NCBI GenBank assembly: GCA_027579435.1
Contig: JANBPK010000951.1
Coordinates: forward strand, 1 to 64,000
Length of the DNA: 64,000 bases
Source of the DNA: Candolleomyces eurysporus
Lineage: Eukaryota > Basidiomycota > Agaricomycetes > Agaricales > Psathyrellaceae
Direction of reading: 5' to 3'
This document shows positions 1 to 10,880 of the stretch, one piece after another. The notes under the pieces were generated by a model, which was not told where the DNA came from, ran no database searches, and worked only from the letters and a program-made list of their open reading frames with translations. The position numbers and the translations under genes are program-made. Within the stretch, counting starts at the first letter, position 1. Every line of letters starts with the position of its first letter.

Positions 1-136
1 AGGTCTTTCAAAAGAGGGAGACATTGCAACAGGGGGAGGTCTTTCAAAGGAGGGAGACATTGCAACAGGGTGAGGTCTTTCAAAGGAAGGAGACATTGCG
101 AACAGGGGAGGGTCTTTCAAAGGAGGGAGACATTGC
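1..136. repeat. 36-bp minisatellite, about four tandem units
   Basis: Units begin at positions 1, 37, 73 and 109 and are 36 bp long, except that the last has one extra base next to an N. Units differ by a few substitutions around a core that reads aggtctttcaaaggaggg. Since 36 is a multiple of three, the array keeps one reading frame on the minus strand. It continues to the left window edge, so the full copy number cannot be seen. Confidence 0.9.
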
Positions 137-312
137 NAAAAGGGGGANGGGGCATGCATTGCAATGGGGTGAGGTGCTGGAATAGGGGCATGCATTGCAA
201 CAGAGTGGGGTGTTGGACCAGGGGTATGCATTGCAACAGAGTGAGGCATTGCAACAGGAGTATGCATTGCAAAAGGGGTAGGCATTTCAATGGGCATGTA
301 CTGAGAAACATT
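1..312 (-). CDS. Partial repeat-rich protein encoded by the minisatellite
   Basis: On the minus strand, positions 312 to about 160 read as a proline-, alanine-, methionine- and histidine-rich stretch with recurring blocks such as PVAMP, SVAMHTP and PIAMHAP. After a frame break beside the N characters at 137-149, the 36-bp units read as a 12-residue repeat close to PVAMSPSFERPP, repeated to the left edge. A plausible splice acceptor (ttctcag) sits just upstream of this exon near position 313. I recognise no domain. The steady frame and the conserved codon pattern argue for coding sequence, but there is no start codon that I can fix and the gene runs out of the window. It could also be a neutral repeat that happens to be open. 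Confidence 0.4.
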
Positions 313-720
313 GCTGGGAGTTAAGGAGACTACCCCTGGGCATGAATGGTAGTAATAGGTGGTAATGGACCCTGGTTAGTGATGCCCCTTGAAAGCCAGG
401 TAATTGCTTACCATTGAGAGCATATACTGTTTTAGATGCAACAAAATCAATGCATGAAACATCTATTCACACCCACAGAATTCAATGCAAGATCAAATTA
501 AAGAGATGAGGAAAGCACTCACCACTCCAAGAAGGTGTGGAGAACCTAGAATCATGCCTCCAGTCATCATCATGACAAAGTGAGCAATCTGACCCAGTCT
601 TGAATTTGATCAAGGATGAATGTGAGTATTTTTTGATAGACTGTAGGCAGAATGCAGGGAGACTTGCAAGACTCACCAGCTCCATCAGAACCTGGTTGAT
701 TCTATCACTGGGATGAAAGA
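313..720 (-). other. Possible upstream exons of the repeat-rich gene, unresolved
   Basis: The minus strand has short open stretches (about 685 to 540) bounded by possible splice sites, for example a gtgagtgc donor near 527 and a tgcctacag acceptor near 645. One stretch contains a Cys-X2-Cys-His-Asp-Asp-Asp-Trp run. None matches a family I know. These may be exons leading into the repeat-coding exon or may be non-coding. Confidence 0.25.
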
Positions 721-721
721 T

Positions 722-2515
722 CTAGAGTTGCATTGTAATGATTCTTCTACAAAATACCAAGAAACGGCATACCGGTTTCGAAGATTCAGGAAAACCGTCC
801 ACTTGCATGTCGCCAGATAGTGATCCAGACCCATAGTTCGAAGAAATACTGGCCAATGAATTAGAATCGCCTGCTTCAGATCCCTCATCTACTAATAATG
901 GATCATTGGCGTTTTTGCCGTGACGGCCTGTTTCTTGTCCATTGGCCAGAAAGCCTGCACCCAATGGAGCATCTTTTGAGATTTGGCCATCGTCATTGGA
1001 CTGCGCTCGCAGGGTCGCATTCAGCCTACCGCGACACTCCCGAGAGAATGACAGTTTGAAGCCCCGGAGGAAAAGGCACTGATCCTTGCCTTTATAGCTT
1101 TTGCCAACCTGTTCCGAGTTCGATCCAAACCGTGCCTCCCCCATCCCACGAGCTAACCAATCATACGTCGGAACTCGGGGTTTTTTCTTCATGAACATGA
1201 AGATAGACCTTTTTCTTCTTGAAAGCGTGAGGACCTCGCCCGAGGATTGCGTAGGACCTTGATATGCTGCAAGTGCCCAACTGTCGCTCTTAATGCATCC
1301 AGAAACCACATAGAGGGACTCATCATCTGCAACCCGTCGAATTGCATTTGCGTGTTGGTAGACGGCTCCTGCATGCTGAGTCAGGAAGTCGCGGAGAGCA
1401 GCAATGTGGACTAGTTGCTCCAGGTCCGCTGGGGTCGTACACGCAAGCAAAGCCCCTTGTTGTCCTTTACAACTAAATTGGTATGATTTGATGGAACTTT
1501 GGCACACGGTTGGTGAAAACTCGTCTACCATGAGGGAAGAAATTCGAACGCACCTTCCATCTTTCGATCGGCGAACGTTGGCTGACATGCCATTGGTAAC
1601 GGCGTCACCTTCTGTAAAACGACTGGGACGGGTAATGCACTCGTTGGACGGCAGCTGGTGCGAAAAAGAGTTATCCTCCCATATGTTGAAAATTTTTGTG
1701 AAACCGTCCATGAGATCGAACGTTCCCACATCACCTGGAACTATTCCCCTGCCCCCTACCGACCTACGAGGCCTTGGGTACCAACAAGGCAACCCAGCCT
1801 CGGCACACAGCATACTGCGAGTGTATATTTCAGCGTTTGTCACGATCGATCGAGATTTCTCTCGCATATCCAGTTTGGCCATTTCAGACTGTGAGGGCGG
1901 AACGAAGTCAACTTCAGCTTGCAAGACTCGATGGAGATCATACGCACTACATCATAGTCGCCCTGAGATTTTCCTTCAGCAAGATCATCATGTACCGATG
2001 AAACTGGCAGGGATCTTGCATCATTCATGGAGTATTTCGCGCCTATTGTGCCAGTGGTCATTGACGCCGTTTCAGGCGACGGAAGCCTAAGAGTGCCTCT
2101 GCTCTCNTGGGGATTGGAAGCGTCCAGACACCCGCCGCACCATACGNCCCCCAGTTCTCCCAAAAGCCAGCAGGGGCTTCTCCCGTTGGGCCGAAGTGGA
2201 AGTTGTAGTTGTACATGTCGTTCCCAGCGGTTTTGAACTGAGGGTTCTGCAACGACTGGCCGCTGGCGTACGGGAAGAGCTCTATGGCTACGCGATTTTG
2301 TAATTCTGCCATATTTTCAGGGTACTAAGAAATGTCGGTTTCTGGGGTAGGGTGGGATAGAGGGCTCAGGAAGTTGACAGGAGAAGGTTTGTATCCAAAA
2401 TAGCGCCGGAAACGGAGGTCAGATGAAGGACTTACCCACGGTCGATCAAGCCAAACTCGTCAATGGGAGCAGAAGGACTCGAAATTGAAAGGTCTTGAGG
2501 CACAAATTCGGACAT
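722..2515 (-). CDS. Uncharacterised agaricomycete-type protein, full copy of a duplicated gene
   Basis: The proposed start is the ATG at 2515, beginning MSEFVPQDLSIS and followed after 26 codons by a GTAAG donor at 2435. The next coding stretch (about 2312 to 2060) has a run NYNFHFGPTGEAPAGFW, and the main exon (about 1924 to 722) includes GDVGTFDLMDGF and FNIWEDN. These resemble uncharacterised proteins that I associate with mushroom genomes, but I cannot assign a domain or function. The 5' third is repeated at 4240-4828. The exons do not join in one clean frame: the first intron cannot be closed in phase and another shift falls next to Ns at 2107 and 2147. The gene is therefore either mildly damaged or affected by sequence errors. 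The C-terminal end near 722 may be intron read-through. Confidence 0.45.
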
Positions 2516-3775
2516 GACGAAGAGGTTGCGCGAGTTTTCAAATGATGAGTGCAATTGAACCTATATAAGATTACTCGGAAACCACATCAACATCGGTTCA
2601 GATCTCGGATCGAACGTCGACTTGACTAAGAAATAGGTGATATGTTATTATAAACGGAGAATCACGGTAAAAGAAGTTACAGGTCCGGTTTGACTCTTGG
2701 AATAAGGTCTACAACGGTGTAGAACGAGAAAAGGTTGATCTCCGGCGATCTGGCAGCACGACTGTCCATACCTACTTTCTAAAGGGCTGGGTTGTCTGAT
2801 CTATACCTGTAATCTACCAACATGTCAAACCATTAAAACCAAATAGCAATGCCCTTGTATTGCCAAACCTGTTAAATACCTTGATGAGCTTCCTTGCCAA
2901 TCACCACTTCTCCAACAGCATCAGTCTTGTTCGATTTTCGCTCCAAGACGCCAGACGTGTTTCCCCATTTTTATCTCTTGTCCCTTTTGACGACGACGCA
3001 GCGCTTGGGGCGGCAGCCGAATGACCTCCAGTCCCCAACTCGTCATCCTCCACACTGAACATATCCTCATCGATCATCATCGCCGTACTCTCCTCTGCGA
3101 ACGCTGAGATCGTAAAATTCTGTGTGGGGAGAGGAACTGCGAAAGGAGATCGAGTTGGAGCTTTCCCTTCGCCGTTTTCTTTATCGTCTTCTTTCTCTCC
3201 TTTTTCCGCGTCCTTGATTTCTTGCTCTTGCTCCCTTTTCTCTGGCATCGCCGAATAGCCGATCACCAAGGTGGCCATTCCGTCGAGATATGGATGCGCG
3301 GCACAGATAACTTCACCTCGATGAGATCGTACAGGCTGGGATTCGTGCATATCTTGCCAGTCATCATCCAGACAGAGGGTTCTTCCACTCGTTCTGAAAC
3401 AGATTGTCCGAGATCGCGTTTGGGTATTTTGTCTTTGATTTGTCGGACACCGTGCAGGACGACTTGGATACCAAGAAGGTAGTTCGCAGCAACAAGTTTG
3501 ATCTTGTATCGCACGGACCACGGACTGGGCTTTTTGTTCAGGCTTGATGAGGATATGGGCGCAGGCTGGACACCCTTTCGAGCGTTATGAATGAAGTGTG
3601 GTGCGAAGGAGTTTTATTTCCCTGTAAATTTAGAAAGAAAAAAGTCAGTCACGGCTGGGTATCACCCGGTAAGCCGACTTCGACTTACTTGGTTTGGAGC
3701 GGTGGGATCCGGCTGCTTCCTCATCTCTGCTCAAGACGAGATATATAATCCGCTTCAAGACTGTTCAAGATATGG
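1935..3775. repeat. Segmental duplication, left copy
   Basis: This block aligns along its length with 4240-6130, in the same orientation, with many substitutions and indels. It holds the 5' part of the uncharacterised gene and the 3' part of DCTN4. Similarity fades on the left near 1935 and on the right near 3775. Boundaries were set by eye and could be off by tens of bases. Confidence 0.85.
2677..3775 (-). pseudogene. Degenerate 3' fragment of dynactin p62 (DCTN4)
   Basis: The minus strand repeats the last two exons of the intact DCTN4 gene at 4980-7031. Recognisable pieces include SPFAVPLPTQNFTISAFAEE and an acidic-linker segment, DMFSVEDDELGTGGH, but they fall in different frames. Compared with the intact copy there is a deletion in the central part (around 3330-3360) and a loss of codons at the C-terminal end, where the conserved LGPI segment is missing. 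There is no N-terminal zinc-binding region. It cannot make dynactin p62; it is the truncated by-product of the tandem duplication. Confidence 0.85.
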
Positions 3776-4239
3776 GGACCTGCACGGTGCCAGTGGGAAG
3801 CACTGCGCTAGAACCGCAAGAAGACCTACAGGTGCGGAAGTAAAAGCGATCGGGAGACAGGAATGGGAAACACGACAGAGAACAAGCTGAGACAAGAATA
3901 GTAGCGGGACGCCGGAGAGAGCGGAAAAAAGGCGGCGTATCAAGTGCGAGGAAAGATGAGCAGTGGAAGGTATAATACGGAGGGGTGAGTGAGGCTTGAA
4001 TAAGCCGCGAAACGGTAGTCGACTGACAAGAGACAACTCAGCTTACAAATGTTGTGCACATTTCTGGTTTCTTCAAACGACCAAACCTTTCGTCTTTGCC
4101 ATGATTTCACGTTCTGGAACTGCCCGACGCCAAATTCTATGCAGCCAAAACGAGAGATGCCAAACTTGCGCCTCCGAGTCCCTTGTAGGCATTTGTGGGC
4201 GTTCGATGCGTCGACTGTGGAACCATTTTTAAGTCGATG
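3776..4239. other. Spacer between the two duplication copies
   Basis: This 464-bp stretch lies between the DCTN4-side end of the left copy and the truncated-gene side of the right copy. It matches neither copy by eye. I see no convincing gene, terminal repeat or target-site duplication. It may be filler inserted at the junction or diverged flanking sequence. Confidence 0.5.
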
Positions 4240-4828
4240 ACCAGGAGATCGTACCCACTACAATGTCGTCGTTCTGAGACTTTTGTTCAGCGCTATCACT
4301 ACTTTCCTGCGAATCTTGTTGATAATATTTTGCATCCCCTAAGAAGAATTGTACGGCTGTTGCGCCGGTGCCCACTGCCGCCATTTCAGGCGACGGAAGC
4401 CGAAGAGCGCCTCTGTTCTCTGGGGATTGAAAGTACTCGGATACCTGTCGCAATATACGCCCCAAGTTCTGCCAAAATCCAGCAGGAGGTTCTCCCGATG
4501 GGCCGAAGTGAAAGTTGTAAGTGTGCATGTCGTTCCCCGCAGTTCTGAACTCAGGGTTCTGCAACGACTGGTGGCTGGAGCCCGAGAATAGCTCTGTGGC
4601 TACGCCCGTTCGTGATTCTGCCATATCTTCGGGGATGGCAAGAAGTGCNAGTTTCTGGGGTAAGATGGTACAGGACTCTGGAAGTTGACGGGAGAAGGTG
4701 TGNCATCGAATTTAGCGCTGAAAACGGGGGTCAGACGAAGGGCTTACCCACGGTCGGTGACAGCCAAATTCGCCAACGAGAGCGTAAGGAATAGAAACTG
4801 AAAGCTCTTGGGACATGTATTCAGACGT
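4240..4828 (-). pseudogene. Truncated copy of the uncharacterised gene
   Basis: This repeats the first exons of the gene at 722-2515: the run YNFHFGPSGEPPAGFW and the following LRLPSPEM segment are preserved, and here they stay in one frame from 4624 to 4229. Two lesions stand out. The position matching the start codon of the full copy (2515-2513) reads ACG here (4828-4826). One extra base then shifts the frame before the first splice donor. Similarity stops near 4240, so the large C-terminal exon is absent. The remaining 131-codon open stretch starts at an internal methionine and is probably not a functional protein. Confidence 0.7.
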
Positions 4829-6130
4829 GACGGAGAGGTTTCGTAAGTTTTCAAAGACCTGGTGAGTACGATTGAACCTGTATAAGATTATCAGAAAACC
4901 ACATCAACACCGATTCAGAAGCAAATTCGAAGGTCGACTTGACTAGAAATAGGTGATATGTGAATTACGGTAAAAGAAATTACAGGTCCAATTTCACCTC
5001 TTCTCTTGGAATAATAGGTCCGAGGTCTACAACGGTGTAGAACGAGAAAACCTTGATCTCCGGCGATCTGGCAGCATGACTGTCCATATCCCCACTTTCT
5101 GAAGGGGCTGGGTCGTCTGATCTATACGTGTAATCCACCAGCATATTAAACTATGAAAAAACCAATCAGCAATGCCCTTGTATTGTCAGCCCTGTTACAT
5201 ACCTTGATATGGCCTCGAGCCTCCTTGCCAATCACCACTTCGCCACCAACGACTGTCTTGTTCGATTTCCGCTCCAAAACGCCAACAGTTTTTGGACGCG
5301 TTCTCCCGTCCTTATCTCTCGTCACTTTCGACGATGACGAAGAACTTGGAGCAGCAGGCGTATGACCCCCAATCCCCAACTCGTCATCCTCAACACCGAA
5401 CATATCCTCATCATCGTCGTACTCCCAAGCCTCTGCAAACGCTGAGATCGTAAACTTTTGTGTGGGGAGAGAGACTGCGAAAGGAGACCGAGGTGGAGCC
5501 TTAGTTGGAGCTTTCGCTTTGGCCTTTCCTTTGTCGTCTTCTTTCTCTCCCTTTTCTTCGTCCTTGGTTACTTTCTCTTGCTCCCCCTTTCCTGGCATCG
5601 CCGAATGGCCGAACGTCAAAGCTGGCCGTTCCGTCGATATATGAATACGGGGCACAGATAACTTCACCTCGATGGGGTCGTACAGGGGATTTGTCAGGGT
5701 GAGCTGGAATTCGTAGATCTTGCCAGCCGTCATTCCGATGGAGGGTTCTTCTACTTGGGCTGAACTAGATTTTCCGAGGTTGCGTTTGTATATTTCGTCC
5801 TTCGTTTGTCGGACATGGGGCAGGACGACTTGGATACCAGGAAGGTAGTTCGCGGCAACGAGTTTGATCTTGTATCGCACGGACTGGGCTTTCTGTTCAG
5901 GCTTGATGAGGATATGGGTGCAGGCTGGACACCTTTTCGAGCGTTTCGAATGGAGTGGAATGCGAAGGGGTTTCATTTCCCTGTAAATTCAAATCCAGAA
6001 AGTCACTACCGGAGATCAACGGGTGAAATGACGATTTCCACTTACTTTGTTTGAAGCGGTGCAATCCAGCTGTTCTCCCATCTCTGCTCGAGACGGGATA
6101 TAGAATCCACTTCTTCAAGACTGTTCAGGA
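4240..6130. repeat. Segmental duplication, right copy
   Basis: This block aligns with 1935-3775. In this copy the DCTN4 exons are intact and continuous with the rest of that gene, while the uncharacterised gene is cut off at about 4240. The offset between matching positions is about 2.2-2.35 kb because of indels. Confidence 0.85.
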
Positions 6131-7031
6131 GTTCGACATCTCTCTCCCCACCCACAGCTGCTTTAGACACCTCCGACCGACTGCGATACTCGGTCATTTC
6201 ATCCTTGTTTACACTCCTGTCTTTCCCGTATCCACGATTAGACGTGCTTCGAGCGAGAGCATTGTACTTTCCAACTCCTGGTATATCGCGTGCGAGAGCT
6301 GCGGAAGCTGCGGCTGTGATGGAATTAGAATGAAGTGGATGTGAGTGGGCGGTGCCGGAGGAATGAGCAACCCCATGGGTACCAGAGGTGGAAGAGGCCA
6401 ATGCGGTGGCACGGAAGAAACCATCAAAGTGTTCCTTCAGACGGTCGAATTCGAGTGAGTCGGGTGCAGAGTCTTCGTATTTCTGTAGCTGTGCTGGATG
6501 GAGATTTCTTGAGATTTACATCATCCGGGGTGAGGGTGGAAGGGGGCTCACCCGCGACTCCTGTCGGCTTCTCGAACATAATGTCGACCTCTGCAGAGTC
6601 CCATCTGCAGTGATTGCAATACAAGTAGTATGGTCCTTCACGAGTTGCGCCGATGGTCGGTATCCGACCATCGCCTGAATCCTGCGGGTCGACGGGAACT
6701 ATTGAAAGGGTGTTCCTGCAGTTTGGGCACATAAAGCAGTTTCTTGCACATCTACCCGGCATTGAGCAATGCTTCCACCAATAAGAAATATAACATACCT
6801 GTTCTTCTCTGCTCGAACGCTAGCACTCGGAACTTCGAAGAGGCAATTCGGACAGTAGTATGTGCTGACTTCGACAGACACGCATTTGTTGCAACGTATT
6901 GCATCGCATTCTTCGCAGAAGAAAAGGGTATTCAGAGGGTGAAAGCTGCTAGATGAAGAAGGGAGATGAGGAGGAGGAGGGGGTGTAAAGGTATCCAGAC
7001 ATGGACAATGATACAGCACGCTGGGAGCCAT
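4980..7031 (-). CDS. DCTN4: Dynactin subunit 4 (p62)
   Basis: Dynactin p62 belongs to the pointed-end complex of dynactin, which links dynein to cargo. The first exon (7031 to about 6798) begins MAPSVLYHCPC and has Cys pairs CEEC, CNKC and CPNC; a 53-nt GT-AG intron follows, then CARNCFMCPNC and the segment YYLYCNHCRWDS with EKPTG, all typical of this family's zinc-rich N-terminus. A third exon (about 6465-6048) carries KYEDSAPDSLEFDRL and a coiled-coil-like stretch. The fourth (about 5983-5203) holds the beta-rich C-terminal part with KRSKRCPACTHIL and an acidic, lysine-rich linker. A last exon encodes SFYTVVDLGPIIPREE and ends at the stop at 4980. All exons join in frame, so this copy looks functional. 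Its 3' half is duplicated at 2677-3775. Confidence 0.9.
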
Positions 7032-7493
7032 CTTCAATTGCCTGGTGCAAGTTTCCAGACCCTGCCATTTGCGGACGCGTTGTTTGGCAACGCCAACAAT
7101 TGCTCACATATCACTTATATTCTCGAAAATTATGGCGTTAACATCCTCTCGAAATCTAGGTACGGATTAAAACCTATCGCTGGTGGCACTGGCTAGAGGG
7201 TTGCAGAAGCGGGCGTTAGCCCTCTCCACATTGAAAGAAGGCATGCCAGACCCCGAGGCCGCGTCTCCACCTTAAGTAAATTGGTCTTCCTGGTGTATTC
7301 TAAGTGTTTTGAACTGTTGCCCATAACGCATAAGATGTGTGTACGAATAAAACTACAGAGACGCGCGAATTGTGGTTGTATGATACATTGCAGTGATCAT
7401 AAGTTAGAGCATTCGTTTTGTGTTGCACAACTTAGTGTCCAATGACCCCGAAGAGACACATGAAAAGCATGACGTATCGTTTAACGTTCAAGT
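7032..7493. other. Intergenic region between DCTN4 and the Artemis-like gene
   Basis: This stretch lies upstream of DCTN4 and downstream of the Artemis-like gene, both on the minus strand. It should hold the DCTN4 promoter and the 3' untranslated region of the nuclease gene. I see no further gene and no clear TATA box at the expected distance. Confidence 0.5.
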
Positions 7494-10400
7494 TCATTCC
7501 TGCGATTCCTGCGACCGCGTACAAAGCAACGCAGGCAACGTTGGTTTTTTCCCCAGTTTCAAATCCCTCTTCACAGCCTCCATCAACTCCCTGCTCCTAT
7601 TCCAATCAACATCTCCGTCACCTTCATCGACCCCGGAGAGTTCGAAAGACAGAGGCAAGGTTGGAACGGCAGCCAACTTTGCAGGTGACCCTCGAGTCGA
7701 ATCGGAGCCAGGAGACGGACTCGTCCCAGCGCCAGCCTTCGTTAACGGAGTGGTCGAGATGTAGTTGACTCGAGCCCCGTCTTTCACTGCCGCTGTCCCA
7801 CCCACACCATCCACTGAACCTCCAGCGTGGTCTCGATGCCCTTCACCAACCTCTGGTAATACACTCTTCCCAAACTTTGCAATGACCTGCTCACGCTTTG
7901 CCCGCATACGCTCCGCCACTTCCCCTGACCCTTGAGCCCACTTCGCCCCCATCTCAAGCCGCCGCCGTTGAATGTTAAGAATTTGTTCGTGTGTAAAGGC
8001 TTGGCGGAGTGAAGTGCCTTTCTTCTTCTTCTCCCGTTCCTTCTGTCGTGGTTCGCGGTTCACGGTCCTATTATCGCGACCTGCGTCTTGCTTCGAAAGA
8101 GGCGCCAGCACTGAGGACGCGAGATGTGATGCCGATGCGGCTGTGTGTTGGGACGATGGACCAGGACGAGTATCGGCAACAGGATTCTTCCTTTGTCGCT
8201 TCGGCATAGGACCTGTATCGAGATCCTTTGATGAAGATGCCATCGACCGGGGCCGTTTCGAAGTGGGAAGCTTTGAGATCAACTGAGACACTACCATGGA
8301 CGAGGTCGACGCGTTGGTTTCTTTCATGGGTGTCTTTGAGACTGCGGTAGAGGTGGTGATTGGGGTGACAATCGGGAAAGGCAATCGCGTGCTTGGACGC
8401 GCCGGTGTCTCTTGTTCGCCATGAGGCATTTCACCAACACGTGTCGAGGTCGCTTCAAAGGACCGAGTGGCGTCAGGCGACGGTACCTGTATCATTTCCC
8501 CTTTGTCTCTATTCCTTCCCATTAATTCTTTCATGAACGACGCGTTGTTCTCTGGAATCGGCGAGGAACTCAGCTGGATAGGTGAAGCTAGGAATAGCGA
8601 GGAACCGACACCACCACCAAGCGTAGACGAAAGTAGATTAGGAAGACCCTTGGCAGAGGACCTGGTCACGAGTGGACTGGCGGGAGAGACGCGCACTGGC
8701 TTCGAGGCAGCGACTGGCCTAGGCCTCATCGGCGTCGTCGACGGTGTAATCATATTCACTCTCCACGACCCATCCCTACCCAACGCCCCCTCCCTCTTCC
8801 CCGACCCGACTCGTCCTCCCGATGAATCAGTGATCTGATCTTGATCTTTCACATTGACTGGCGCCAAAATCTCTTCGCACACTTGAGCCAGGACCTCCTG
8901 ACTACTATTCCCATCCGCGTACTGCGAAGCCGGCGACGAAAGCCACCACCTATTCTCCTTCTCATCAACCCCCGCCTGAGCAGCAAAGAGCATATGTGCA
9001 GTCCTCCCCCGCTCGTCATCACTGTCCCCAAAATCGGTGTCTTCATCACTGTCCGGTGGTTGATATCGAACAGGTGCTTTGCCTTTATCCTGGGCAGATG
9101 TCGGCGAGACGGGAACGACTGGGATTTCAGGGCTGCTATGAACATCTTGGCCTTGACCAAGAAGACGATCGATTACGGTGCTTTCATTCTTGCCTGTGCA
9201 CGATCGAACGACATCCAATTTCTTCAGTAGTTTCCCGTCATCGGCCCACTTGAATGCAACGTCCTCTGCGCCTTCACCGACAAGGTTCTTCAAGGCGACG
9301 TCTCCGTCATTCTGCGCTTCCTCGCTGAGCCTGAGGATACCGCTACTTTCAACGTAGTGGTCAAGCTTGGCCCTCGATGAAGGGTGGAGACAGTCAGCAA
9401 ACATCCGGTCGATAAACGTCCAGTCGAGGCCATGAAGTCGGGGGTCCAGAGTATTTGGGACGACCCGTCGTGGTCGGAAGAGGGAGACGAATGAACGGAG
9501 TTCTGGTAGTGGAGAGTGTCGAGATAAGGGTACGAGCTGCATCTCTGTCAGGCTTTGACGACACTCAAGATATTTGGGAAACTCACCAGATGATTGACAA
9601 CCTCGTTCCTCTGCAACCGTGCCTTGGTATTACGAAGATACCCATCCCAGTTCTGCATATTCATTGTGACTGGATTCACGTATACCACACGCTTACCCAG
9701 TATGCTAGTCGTGTTCGTGTACACGCCCCGTTCGTTCTCAACGGCGACATGTTGACACCGGTTGAATCGCTCGCACGCATGGAAACGCGTTTCAGAAGGA
9801 TCTTGAGTCGTGATGAGTCGTAAGTAGGGATCAGAAAGGTGCTGGTAGATTCCATATTTGTATCTGTCAACATGGATCTGACAAAGAGTCAGATAACGCG
9901 AAAGGAGATTAGGTGGTCACTTGCCTTGGTTTGGAAGGCACTGGCGATGGCTTTCAAGATATCTTCGTAACCCCAGGTCCAAGAGTTGATGAAGAAATAG
10001 ACATCCTGAGGGAATAGTTCGAGAAGCTCGACGAGCCCCGAAGTCGCAGCAGCTTTTGTTGGGACTTCAGCCGTCGACATAACACAAGCTGTGTCCAAAT
10101 AGATGGCTTCAAGGGATTTATTGAGCCTTCCCTGCTTCTCGGAAACTAGGTACGGCTGCAGGAAGGGGTTCCGGGTTATTGAATCCAAAAACCACGGTTC
10201 CGCTCGAAAATCTCCGGTGTGCAGCACAGCACCTTTGGATCCTTCGATAAGAAACATGATAGCACCTGGGCAGTGGTTGGCATCGAGAAGCGTTATCGTG
10301 ACGCTCTCGTTCGCAGTGAGCTCGACTTTCGTCGGACGGTGGAGTGGTAGGGTTTTCTGTGAATCGCCTAAGCTCAAATTTTGTGCAATATTCCTGAATA

Positions 10401-10744
10401 CTCACCAGCAAATCTCGAGAGCCAGTGTAATACAGTGACCCGTCGGGATGCACCACTGGATCGACCTTCAAGTGTGAGAACGTGCGCACGTTCTGAGCTC
10501 TCAGCTCCATCTCTCTGTACTCCCTCTCTGCATAGAGCTCATGCCTCAAAAGCATCTCTTTGGCATCCTCGGAGCAGTATACGGTGTATCCGAACGACTT
10601 TGCAGACAGCCCATTAATGTGGTCGGTGTGGGTGTGGCTGAGAAGGTGGAGTAAAGGCGGCGGTTGGATGTTCGTCGAGGCAAAGTCGTCTACACGTATT
10701 CGATATGGCGGGATACACGAGCTGTAGGGCGTCCCGGGGGGCAT
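7494..10744 (-). CDS. Artemis/SNM1-type metallo-beta-lactamase nuclease with long C-terminal tail
   Basis: This is a DNA-processing nuclease of the beta-CASP family, acting in interstrand crosslink or double-strand-break repair. The start at 10744 gives MPPGTPYSSCIPPYRIRVDD. The metal-binding motif HTHTDH lies near residue 38, followed by DANHCPG and HTGDFR; beta-CASP features include YLDTAC and NSWTWGYED, the latter closer to Artemis than to SNM1A. A DRMBL region follows, with HVDRYKYGIYQHLSDPYLR and TRFHACER, then VPLSRHSPLPELRSF and PNTLDP. After about residue 500 comes a tail of some 600 residues, mostly low complexity (Ser, Pro, acidic and basic), with a helical basic stretch around EQILNIQRRRLEMG. 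One intron begins with GC rather than GT. The catalytic part appears complete. The exact in vivo role cannot be told from sequence. Confidence 0.88.
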
Positions 10745-10799
10745 CTAGAGCGTCGTGGTTGTCGTTGAAGAAGTCGCGGATGTCGCGGACCCGGCGAGC

Positions 10800-10880
10800 T
10801 CGCTATTGTGACACAACTGTCACACGACGCATGACCGTGACACGCCGTGTTTATGAGTCACGGCGCGCTGGTGACCGTAA
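10800..10880. promoter_or_regulatory. Cluster of GTGAC/GTCAC motifs upstream of the Artemis-like gene
   Basis: Directly upstream of the nuclease start lie several copies of the pentamer GTGAC or its complement GTCAC: one inverted pair, GTGAC-acaact-GTCAC, near 10807-10822, then further copies near 10833, 10857 and 10872. The density in about 80 bp is unusual for the region. Such inverted short motifs are typical of binding sites for dimeric transcription factors; no specific factor is claimed. Confidence 0.4.

Noticed and set aside
1..136. CRISPR-like array
   Set aside because: The repeats are directly adjacent with no unique spacers and the genome is eukaryotic. It is a minisatellite.
1404..2090. 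Plus-strand open frame of 228 codons
   Set aside because: It lies antisense to the uncharacterised gene whose minus-strand frame has protein-like, family-like segments. The plus-strand translation has no recognisable motif.
8467..9253. Several open frames antisense to the Artemis-like tail
   Set aside because: They mirror the low-complexity tail codons of the minus-strand gene and have no motifs of their own.
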